Shown here in pieces: positions 18,269-25,324 of a stretch of DNA of 64,000 nucleotides. The notes beneath the pieces are model-generated. The model saw nothing but the letters and a program-made list of their open reading frames with translations. It did no database searches and was not told where the DNA came from. Source of the DNA: Actinomyces wuliandei (GTDB lineage: Bacteria; Actinomycetota; Actinomycetes; Actinomycetales; Actinomycetaceae); assembly GCF_004010955.1 (NCBI RefSeq), contig NZ_CP025227.1, forward strand, positions 3,043,762-3,107,761, in the 5' to 3' direction. The position numbers and the translations under genes are program-made. Each line of letters starts with the position of its first letter. Within the stretch, counting starts at the first letter, position 1.

Positions 18269-18459
18269 GACTGCCTTTCTCGTAGCTGGTAGTGCTCCCG
18301 GTCACTGCTCCTGACCGGCCTTCCTAGTCGTTCTTAGTCGTTGCTCCTGCTGCTCCTGGCGCTCACGGCAGCCCCCGGCCCCGTAACGACAGGCCAGGCT
18401 GGCAGGAGGCTCCCGCGCTCGCGGCCACGCATCCGGCCCCTCACTGAGCAGGCCCACGC

Positions 18460-19455
18460 TCACAGCCCCAGGATCGCGGTCACCAGAGCCATCCGAATCG
18501 ACACGGACTGGAGGATGGCCCGGAAGTAGAGCTGGTGGGGGCTGTCGTCGATGCGCAGGTCCATCTCCCCCGCCCGGCGGGGGAGGGTGTGGGTGACATA
18601 GATCTGGTGACCCTTCTCCGCCTCCTCAGCCAGCGTCTCGTAGCGCACGAGGTAGCGCTCCATCAGCGTCTTGAACTCCTCCGCCTTGGCTCCCGCCGGG
18701 GCGGAGCACCCGGGCAGGTAGATGAGGTCCTGGGTGCGGACGAAGTCGTTGAAGCGGTCCTGGTCAAAGTCAGTCTCCTCACGCAGTCCACCGTGGAGGG
18801 TGGAGCGGATGAGGCTGGTGACCTCCTCAGGGGCACGGCGGTCGGAGTCCGAGCAGATCGTCACCTCCGCCCCCAGGCGTGCCAGGCCGTAGGCCATGGA
18901 GTGCCCGGTGCGGGCCTCCACCATGTCAGGGGAGACCACCGCGACGCGAAGGCCCTCGACCCGCCCGAAGCGGCGCCACATGGTGTACAGGTCCAGGAGC
19001 GCCTGAGTGGGGTGCTCCCAGTGGCCCCAGCCTCCATTGATCACGGGACAGGTCGCGGCCTGCGCCCCTCTCCTGGCCTCGTCCTCGTCGTGGTGGCGCA
19101 GCACCACCAGGTTGGCGTACTGGGATATGCAGCGCATGGTGTCCTCAATAGACTCCTCCTTGGCCACCGAGGAGGTGACACCGGGGTTCGCCTCGACGAT
19201 CGTGTGGCCGCCCAGGCGCTCCATAGCGGTCTGAAAGCTCATCCGGGTCCGGGTCGAGGGCTGGAAGAACAGCAGGGCGAGCACCTTGTCCGGCAGCAGG
19301 TCGATCCTGGAGCGGTTGAACAGCTCCAGGACCCGTCCCAGCTCGAAGAGGTTGTAGAGCTGGTCGTCAGCCATGTCGTTGATGGAGACAAAGCTCTTGC
19401 CAACATGGTCGACGGCGCTGACGAGCTCCTCGATCGAGCGCATGTACTGGGGCAT
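18460..19455 (-). CDS. ATCase/OTCase-family carbamoyltransferase, candidate ureidoglycine transcarbamylase
   Basis: 331 residues. Carbamoyl-phosphate half is intact: PSTRTR (66-71), the 80s-loop-like SSVAKEESIEDT with Lys99, HPTQALLDLYT (148-158), and late THTLPRRAGEMD then DDSPHQLYFRAILQSVSIRMAL. The second half lacks the ATCase aspartate-binding RVQxER segment and has LIYLPGCSAPAGAK instead. The acceptor is therefore probably neither aspartate nor ornithine. Located directly after allantoinase, it parallels the ATCase/dihydroorotase pair. A transcarbamylase converting ureidoglycine plus carbamoyl phosphate to allantoate has been proposed in the literature for such paralogues. Running backwards it would conserve carbamoyl phosphate. 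AAGGAGG lies 5 nt before ATG and belongs to a tandem repeat. Confidence 0.85.
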   Translation of the reverse strand: MPQYMRSIEELVSAVDHVGKSFVSINDMADDQLYNLFELGRVLELFNRSRIDLLPDKVLALLFFQPSTRTRMSFQTAMERLGGHTIVEANPGVTSSVAKEESIEDTMRCISQYANLVVLRHHDEDEARRGAQAATCPVINGGWGHWEHPTQALLDLYTMWRRFGRVEGLRVAVVSPDMVEARTGHSMAYGLARLGAEVTICSDSDRRAPEEVTSLIRSTLHGGLREETDFDQDRFNDFVRTQDLIYLPGCSAPAGAKAEEFKTLMERYLVRYETLAEEAEKGHQIYVTHTLPRRAGEMDLRIDDSPHQLYFRAILQSVSIRMALVTAILGL

Positions 19456-19463
19456 TGTGTCCT

Positions 19464-19550
19464 CCTTGTCGGGTCCTTGTCGGGTCCTTGTCGGGTCCTT
19501 GTCTGGTCCTTGTCTGGTCCTTGTCTGGTCCTTGTCTGGTCCTTGTCGGG
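19464..19550. repeat. 11-bp tandem array (about eight units) in the leader of the carbamoyltransferase gene
   Basis: On the plus strand the unit is CCTTGTCGGGT or CCTTGTCTGGT. Copies begin at 19464, 19475, 19486 (G type), 19497, 19508, 19519, 19530 (T type), and a partial copy at 19541. In mRNA sense each unit reads ACCnGACAAGG, so each carries an AAGGA-like Shine-Dalgarno core; the last one merges into the AAGGAGG that serves the ATG at 19455. Not CRISPR: units are contiguous with no spacers. Confidence 0.9.
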
Positions 19551-19639
19551 CAGTGGCGTCGGGCAGTGGCTGCGCCGGGGGCTGTCACGAGCCGGGACCA
19601 CCTGCCGCCCACCTCGTTCAGCCACCGGCCCGGCAGGGG

Positions 19640-21019
19640 TCAGCAGCGCCTGATCACGCGACCGCCCATGGACTCGCGGTCCACCAGGCGGCCACGAAGG
19701 AAGGTGCGGTGCACCACCCCGCGCAGCCTCCGCCTGTGGTAGGGGGTGACCTTGTTCCTGTGCTCCAGCCGCTGGGCATCGACGACGAAGGTCTCCCGGG
19801 GGTCCATCACCACCAGGTCGGCGTCACGTCCTGCAGCGATGGCACCCTTGCCCGGGATACTGAAGGCCTGGCAGGGAGCGGTAGCCATCCAGCGGACAAG
19901 GTCCTGCGGACCCACGCCATGCTCCTCGCCAGCCGTCAGCACGGCCGCAGGCCCCACCTGCACGGAGGAGACACCGCCCCACGCCGTGGAAAAGTCTCCG
20001 GTCTGCCGGTTCTTGAGGTCCTCGGTGCAGGGAGAGTGGTCTGAGGCGACGTGGTCGATAGTGCCGTCGAGCAGCCCCTCCCACAGCGCCTGCCTGTTGG
20101 TCTCCTCCCGCAGCGGCGGGGCACACTTGTACTCGGTGGCACCGTCAGGCACCGTGTGCGCCGCAAAGGTCAGGTAGTGGGGGCAGGTCTCCGCAGTGAC
20201 CTGGACGCCGTCGTCCTTGGCCCGACGGATCGCAGGCAGGGCCCGGGCGGAGGACAGGTGGAGGATGTGCACCCGCGCCCCCGTGGCACGGGCCGCCTGG
20301 AGGACCCGGTCGATGGCCTGGACCTCCGCCTGGGACGGTCGCGAGGCCAGGTAGCCGACGTACTCCCGCCCCACGTTCTGGGGAGCAGCCGCCAGCACCT
20401 GGGGGTCCTCGGCGTGGACGAGCAGGACCGCTCCCAGCTCGGCCACCTCGGCGGCCACCCGGTCCAGCTCCGTGTAGCTCAGGTGGCCGTACTCCGTGAT
20501 ACCGGAGAAGGAGGTGAAGCACTTGAAACCGAAGACCCCACGCTGCCACAGGGGCGCCAGCTGGGCGGTACCGCCAGGGACCGCCCCTGCCCACAGTCCG
20601 ACGTCCACCGAGAGCCTGTCGCGAGTGGCCGCCTCCTTGGCCTCCAGCGCCTCCACTGTCGTGGTAGGAGGAGAGGAGTTGAGCGGCATGTCGATGATCG
20701 TCGTCACACCTGCGGCCAGAGCGGCCCGGGTAGCGCTCTCGTAGCCCTCCCAGCTGGTGCGGCCCGGTTCGTTGACGTGGACATGGGTGTCCACCAGGCC
20801 GGGCATGAGGACGCAGGTGCCCGGTACGCTCACCTCCGCGTCAGCACTGACAGGGGCGTCAATACCCGCTACTGCGGTGATGCGCTCCCCGTCGACAACA
20901 ACGGCGGCCGGGCGGGTGCCCCCCGGCAGGACGACCTGCTGGGAGCGGACGACCAGGTCGTGGTGCGACGGCGTGGCGGACGTGCCTGGCAGTGGTGGTG
21001 CAGGGGCGGTGGTCTCCAT
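19640..21019 (-). CDS. allB: Allantoinase (cyclic amidohydrolase)
   Basis: Opens the hydantoin ring of allantoin to allantoate. 459 residues, the usual length. Binuclear metal site: HVHVNEPG (His79, His81), carbamylated Lys166 in FGFKCFTSF, His202 in VHAED, His254 in ILHLSSA, Asp327 in SDHSPC. The GFKCF context and HVNEPGRTSWEGYESAT match AllB better than dihydroorotase or hydantoinase. Start ATG 21019 with GGAG 11-12 nt upstream; the frame continues upstream without coding character. Flanked by the NCS1 importer (169 bp) and the carbamoyltransferase. No allantoate amidohydrolase follows, unlike most allantoin operons. Confidence 0.92.
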   Translation of the reverse strand: METTAPAPPLPGTSATPSHHDLVVRSQQVVLPGGTRPAAVVVDGERITAVAGIDAPVSADAEVSVPGTCVLMPGLVDTHVHVNEPGRTSWEGYESATRAALAAGVTTIIDMPLNSSPPTTTVEALEAKEAATRDRLSVDVGLWAGAVPGGTAQLAPLWQRGVFGFKCFTSFSGITEYGHLSYTELDRVAAEVAELGAVLLVHAEDPQVLAAAPQNVGREYVGYLASRPSQAEVQAIDRVLQAARATGARVHILHLSSARALPAIRRAKDDGVQVTAETCPHYLTFAAHTVPDGATEYKCAPPLREETNRQALWEGLLDGTIDHVASDHSPCTEDLKNRQTGDFSTAWGGVSSVQVGPAAVLTAGEEHGVGPQDLVRWMATAPCQAFSIPGKGAIAAGRDADLVVMDPRETFVVDAQRLEHRNKVTPYHRRRLRGVVHRTFLRGRLVDRESMGGRVIRRC

Positions 21020-21188
21020 GGCGGATCTCCGTGTCTGGTCTGTCTTGTCTGTGTGGGCCTGTGGGTGCGGTCTGGTGTGCTCTGTGGTCCCGGATACCCA
21101 CCGATGCCGCCCGGTACTGTCCGGGGCCGCCGGTGCCTCGCGGCTGGTGACGGGCGTTAGCAGGTTCGGGCGGCACCTGTCCTGCGAG

Positions 21189-22691
21189 TCAGCGGGAGAC
21201 AGAGTCCCGGTCTGCCTCCAGGTCCACAGACTCCGCCTGGCGAACCGCGCGCAGCACATAGGGGTCGTGTCGGGACAGGAGAAGGTGCACACCCAGCCCC
21301 AGCGCGGCGCCGATGAACCAGGAGAAGGGGCTGAGGAACCTGCAGGGGTCGGTCGGTACCACCGCCACGGCTACCGAGGGAGCGCTGGCGACGACGAAGG
21401 CCCACACCGCCCTGAGGTTCCACCCCCGGGTGAAGGAGTGGAGGCCGTCAGCGCGGAACAGCTCGGAGACCTGAACCTTCTCCCGGCGCAGGATGTAGTA
21501 ATCGGCGATGATGATGCCGAACAGCGGCCCCAGGACGGCACCCAGGGCAGCCAGGAACACGTTGATGATGACCGGGTTGCTGTAGAGGTTCCACGGGGTG
21601 ATCACCAAGGCGATGCAGGCCGAGATGACACCTCCCCGGACAAAGGTGATCCTCTCTGGCCAGGCATTGGCCAGGTCGTAGGCCGGGGAGACGAAGTTCG
21701 CCACCACGTTGATCCCTAGCGTCGCCACCGTGAAGGTCACCGCACCCAGGATGATGGCTACCGGGTGCTCGATCCGCGCGACGAGCTCGATGGGGTCAAA
21801 GATGTAGTCCCCGTAGATCCTCAGGGAGCCCGCAGTGACCAGTACAGAGACCACGGAGAAGGCGATGAAGTTGACGGGCAGGCCCCACAGGTTCGCCATC
21901 CACACGGCCCGGCGTGTCGGAGAGAACCGGGAGAAGTCGCAGAAGTTCAGCAGGAGGGTGGAGAAGTAGGACACCGTCAGGGCCACAGCGGCTCCCACGG
22001 CGTGAGCAGTTCCCCAGCGGGCTGGGGACGTGGCAAGGTTGAGCGAGATGTGCCAGTCCGCACGCATAAGGATGTAGACGGTCAGGACGAGCATGACGAC
22101 CCACACCGCAGGACCAGCCCAGTCCTGGAACCGGCGGATGGTATCCATGCCGTTGCGCAGCAGCAGCAGCTGGAGTGCCCACATGAAAAGGAAGGCGGCC
22201 CAGCCCAGAAGGCTCTCACCCAGGAACCTGGCCTGCCCGACCTCGGTGACACCGGGCCATATGCCCCCGACCAGCACGATGACGGCCCTAGAGGCCAGCC
22301 AGGTCTGGATGCCGTACCAGCAGATCGCCACGAATCCTCGCAGCAGTGCGGGCAGGTTGGAGCCCAGCGTGCCGAAGGTGATCCGCGCCAGGACGGGATA
22401 GCACAGGCCTGTCCTCTGCCCAGCAAATCCCACGAGATTCATGAGGAGGAAGACCACGATGATGCCTACGGTCAGCGAGGCAAACACAGAGACGGCACCG
22501 ATGCCCAGGGCGAAGAGACCAGCGGCAAAGGTGTAGCCACCGATGGAGTGAATGTCTGACATCCACATGGCGAAGAGGGAGAAGAATCCCCAGTCCCGGC
22601 TCCTGGCCGGCGCCAGGTCGTCATTGATCAGGCGGGGATCGACCGACGCGGTCGACTCGGTCGGGTGCCCGGCTAGTGTGTCGTGTTCCAC
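21189..22691 (-). CDS. NCS1-family allantoin/hydantoin-type symporter (first transporter of the cluster)
   Basis: 500 residues, about 12 membrane helices. NCS1 signatures: RLINDDLAPARSRDWGFFSL, GGYTFAAGLFALG, and the late FFGIIIADYYI-like segment. The start is GTG at 22691 with AAAGGA about 7 nt upstream. It lies 73 bp after the racemase and before allantoinase, which makes allantoin the most probable cargo, as for PucI/AllP-type proteins. It shares family and topology with the transporter at the other end of the cluster but is not a recent duplicate. Confidence 0.88.
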   Translation of the reverse strand: MEHDTLAGHPTESTASVDPRLINDDLAPARSRDWGFFSLFAMWMSDIHSIGGYTFAAGLFALGIGAVSVFASLTVGIIVVFLLMNLVGFAGQRTGLCYPVLARITFGTLGSNLPALLRGFVAICWYGIQTWLASRAVIVLVGGIWPGVTEVGQARFLGESLLGWAAFLFMWALQLLLLRNGMDTIRRFQDWAGPAVWVVMLVLTVYILMRADWHISLNLATSPARWGTAHAVGAAVALTVSYFSTLLLNFCDFSRFSPTRRAVWMANLWGLPVNFIAFSVVSVLVTAGSLRIYGDYIFDPIELVARIEHPVAIILGAVTFTVATLGINVVANFVSPAYDLANAWPERITFVRGGVISACIALVITPWNLYSNPVIINVFLAALGAVLGPLFGIIIADYYILRREKVQVSELFRADGLHSFTRGWNLRAVWAFVVASAPSVAVAVVPTDPCRFLSPFSWFIGAALGLGVHLLLSRHDPYVLRAVRQAESVDLEADRDSVSR

Positions 22692-22764
22692 CGCAGCGTC
22701 CTTTCAGTCTTGTGAGATTCGCTCCACCCGCTTCAGGCGCCGTTGCCCGACCGGGTGCACGCAG

Positions 22765-23502
22765 TCAGGTGACCTCAATGGCCTCAGCGGACAGGGGCCA
22801 GCCACTGAGCCGCTTGGGACGAGGCTCGGCATAGGTGCGGACCTTGGAGGTACGCAGGCCCAGGTCCACCAGGAGCTCCGCAGTCTTGACCGCAGCAGCC
22901 ACCCCCTCGACCACCGGGACCCCCAGCTCCTCGGCGAGCACGGCATCCAGTCCCGCCATACCGCCACAGCCCAGGACGACGACCTCGGCGAGGTCCTGCT
23001 CCACAGCCAGCCGGGCCTGGTGGGCAATCGCCTCCCGTGCCCGGGCAGTGTCCTCGAGCTCCAGCACGCCAAGACCGGTCGCCCGTACGGAGCTGCAGTG
23101 GTCCAGCAGGCCGAAGCACAGGAGGCGGTCCTCAATGTGGGGGACGGTGCGGTCCAGGGTGGTGACCACCGAGAAACGGCGGCCCAGCACCATCGCTGTG
23201 TGCACGGCCGCCTCAGTGATGTCAACAACCGGCACCTCTAAGAGCTCCATGAGGCCCTCCTTGCCGTGGTCACCGAAGCCGGCCAGGACCACAGCGTCAG
23301 CACCGCCCTGGTAGGTGACCACCGCGTCCATGACGGCAGCGGCAGCAAGGTAGGACTCAAAGCCCCCCTCTACGGAGTCCGCGCCAACGGCGGGGGTCAG
23401 GCCCACGATGTCCGTGCCGCTGCGGGCCACTGCGGCGGCAGCCTGGCAGATGCTTTCGGTCATGGAGGAGGTGGTGTTGACGTTGACGGCGAGGATCTTC
23501 AT
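22765..23502 (-). CDS. Asp/Glu/hydantoin racemase family, probable allantoin racemase
   Basis: 245 residues, two alpha/beta half-domains. The catalytic cysteine positions of this family are a Cys near the first substrate loop and one in VVLGCGGMAG. The second is clear. In the first loop the corresponding stretch is VVLAGFGDHG, where I see no Cys, so the mechanism may be one-sided as in some AllR/Hpx relatives. MKILAVNVNTTSSMTE is the usual opening. It would supply the enantiomer required by allantoinase. First gene of the metabolic operon, 169 bp downstream of the candidate operator. Confidence 0.82.
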   Translation of the reverse strand: MKILAVNVNTTSSMTESICQAAAAVARSGTDIVGLTPAVGADSVEGGFESYLAAAAVMDAVVTYQGGADAVVLAGFGDHGKEGLMELLEVPVVDITEAAVHTAMVLGRRFSVVTTLDRTVPHIEDRLLCFGLLDHCSSVRATGLGVLELEDTARAREAIAHQARLAVEQDLAEVVVLGCGGMAGLDAVLAEELGVPVVEGVAAAVKTAELLVDLGLRTSKVRTYAEPRPKRLSGWPLSAEAIEVT

Positions 23503-23670
23503 TGTTCCGCGCTCTCAGGAGGTTCGACGGTTTGCGTATCAGCACCTGGGCTCTCAGGCTCCGGGCTGCTGGGGTCCTGAGCAGCCCGGAGCCTGCGGCG
23601 GGATGACGCGGTAGCGCACCCACACTGCGGATCCACGGCGAGCAGCTCACCCGCACTGGATACCTAAGAA

Positions 23671-23726
23671 CTCAGTGCTCTGAGGTCTTGTGCATCCATT
23701 ACACCACCGGCTGCGGACCTTGGCAA
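23671..23726 (-). promoter_or_regulatory. Promoter and candidate operator of the racemase-led operon
   Basis: Read on the minus strand: -35 TTGCCA (23726-23721), 17-nt spacer, -10 TGTAAT (23703-23698), then, about 7 nt past the expected start, the near-palindrome CTCAGAGCACTGAG (23684-23671). The same sequence, 16 bp including two flanking bases, occurs at 24375-24388 in the other orientation. A downstream site of this kind would block transcription when occupied. The GntR protein at 24477-25199 is the obvious candidate ligand. Confidence 0.6.
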
Positions 23727-23900
23727 CCCCCCATCCTGACCCGCTCCGGCCCCAACCATGACCACAGGGGCCGAGCACTGCCCCCCGCCTCCAGCCCGGC
23801 CTGTCAAGAACCGTGGACGCCCCCTTACCTGGCAACCACCCCTGAGGGGTTCTCCTGGCTGGCTCTCCCGCGTCGGTCCTGGTAGCGGACAGAAACGTCA

Positions 23901-23932
23901 AGGAGGACGGCCACCGACGCGGCCGTCCTCCT
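23901..23932. terminator. Hairpin downstream of the small membrane protein gene
   Basis: AGGAGGACGGCC (23901-23912), 8-nt loop, GGCCGTCCTCCT (23921-23932): perfect 12-bp stem. In minus-strand sense it is followed by TGACGTTTCTG. It separates the small gene (23998-24282) from the racemase operon, which has its own promoter. Confidence 0.7.
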
Positions 23933-23997
23933 CGCTCCCTTCCGCACGACCCCCCCTTGCGGCGTACCCATTCACGGATACGCAAATATGGCGACAA

Positions 23998-24282
23998 TCA
24001 CATTCCGGAGCGGTGAAGCAGTCGGAAGGCAGTCGCCACACAGACCACGACAGACACAAAGGCGCAGGCAAGCACCGTAGGCAGGGATCCTGCGGCCGCA
24101 GCAAAGATAATGAACATCCCCAGCACCGCCAGCACCGCCAGCACCACAGTCACCGTGGTTACCACGGCCTCCACATCAGCCGTGCTGACTGCGGCGCCCT
24201 CCGTCTGGCTGGCCCCCGGGGACTGCGGGACCCCCACCGCCTCGACGGCGGAAGGACTGATAGATGCGGTTGTTGCTGACAT
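23998..24282 (-). CDS. Small two-helix membrane protein of unknown function
   Basis: 94 residues. Ser/Thr/Ala-rich N-terminus (1-40), then two hydrophobic helices (about 43-65 and 68-90) separated by a short turn, ending RLLHRSGM. CAGGAG lies 5 nt before the ATG, and a hairpin follows the stop, both supporting a real gene. I recognise no family. It sits between the GntR regulator and the racemase operon and shares the palindromic sequence of that operon, so it may be a co-regulated accessory to transport. Confidence 0.6.
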   Translation of the reverse strand: MSATTASISPSAVEAVGVPQSPGASQTEGAAVSTADVEAVVTTVTVVLAVLAVLGMFIIFAAAAGSLPTVLACAFVSVVVCVATAFRLLHRSGM

Positions 24283-24374
24283 GGCTCCTGCTCTCTGGCA
24301 TGGGCGGGAGCGCGTGAGAGCCGTGCTCCCGCACAGCCTTGTACGTCTCGACAGTCCAACCGAGCATAAACCAC

Positions 24375-24388
24375 CTCAGAGCACTGAG
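24375..24388. promoter_or_regulatory. Second copy of the candidate GntR operator
   Basis: CTCAGAGCACTGAG, about 95 bp upstream of the small membrane gene and 89 bp past the GntR stop. A -10-like TATGCT lies just downstream on the minus strand (24368-24363), with no convincing -35, so the site would overlap the promoter. Confidence 0.5.
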
Positions 24389-24476
24389 CATTGTCAGATA
24401 CCTCTCACCCCTCAGGTCCTAGGGCCCTTCACAACCTGACCGGGGTGGGCGAGACCCCTCCTTGGCCGCCAGGTCC

Positions 24477-25199
24477 TCAGAGGCCGTCAGACAGCTCCCC
24501 GCCCTGGCGGTCACGTGCTGCCAGGATGTCGGCCCGCGTCTGCGCCATGTGCTCACGCATCAGCTCAGCGGCCCGGGCGGCGTCGCCGACAGCAACCGCC
24601 TCCTGGATAGCACGGTGCTGCTCAGCCACACGCGTCCGCACGCCCTGAGCCTCTGCGGCTCTGAACCTGGCACCGAGCAGGGCGTCACGGTAGGGGTGCA
24701 CCGCAGCGGGGACGAACTGGTTGCCGGCAGCGCTGAGAACGGCGTCGTGAAAGGCGTTGTCCAGCCCGACCACAGCCTGGACGTCGTCGGTTCTCGCGGC
24801 CACCTCGTACTCCTCCACGCACCGTGACATCTCCGCTAGATGACTGTCCGAGCGGTGAGCAGCCGCCAGCCGGACGGCACCGACCTCCAGCATCTCCTGA
24901 ACCCCCAGGACGTCGAGCTCCACCTCCAGCACACGCCCCTCGTGCGCGGCCACGTACATGAGGTAGCGCAGCTCGCGCCACCGGAACCGCGGCAGGAGGA
25001 ACGTGCCCCTCCCGTGCACAACGTTGAGGACCCCGCCCATAGAGAGGTTCCTCACCGCCTCACGCATTGTTGGCCGCGAGACCCGAAGGAACCGGGCCAG
25101 CTCGGCCTCGGCGGGAAGCGGCTCGTCCTCCACGAAGGTTCCGTTGGCAACCGCGTCGAGAACCTTCTCAACGGCCCCTGCCACCATGTCATTGGCCAC
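24477..25199 (-). CDS. GntR-family regulator with FCD ligand domain
   Basis: 240 residues. N-terminal winged helix (about 5-70) with LPAEAELARFLRVSRPTMRE and GRGTFLLP. C-terminal all-helical FCD domain (about 90-225) with LDNAFHDAVLSAAGN and a late EQHRAIQEAV, whose Asp/His residues bind a metal and a small carboxylate in relatives. FCD regulators commonly sense pathway acids such as glyoxylate or allantoate-like compounds. It lies at the head of the allantoin cluster in the same orientation, so it is the likely local repressor. Confidence 0.9.
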   Translation of the reverse strand: MANDMVAGAVEKVLDAVANGTFVEDEPLPAEAELARFLRVSRPTMREAVRNLSMGGVLNVVHGRGTFLLPRFRWRELRYLMYVAAHEGRVLEVELDVLGVQEMLEVGAVRLAAAHRSDSHLAEMSRCVEEYEVAARTDDVQAVVGLDNAFHDAVLSAAGNQFVPAAVHPYRDALLGARFRAAEAQGVRTRVAEQHRAIQEAVAVGDAARAAELMREHMAQTRADILAARDRQGGELSDGL

Positions 25200-25324
25200 G
25201 CAGACTCCTCACGCACAGGCTCCCAGGATGTGGCAGCGTAACTGGACGACCGCGCACGAAGGGGCCTGACCGACATCCAGTACTATCGCTCGCAGCCTAC
25301 CCTCCACCCTGAGCAGTACGCTCT

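Noticed and set aside
19464..19550. Tandem array considered as a CRISPR
   Set aside because: Units are 11 bp and contiguous, with no spacers and no cas genes nearby.
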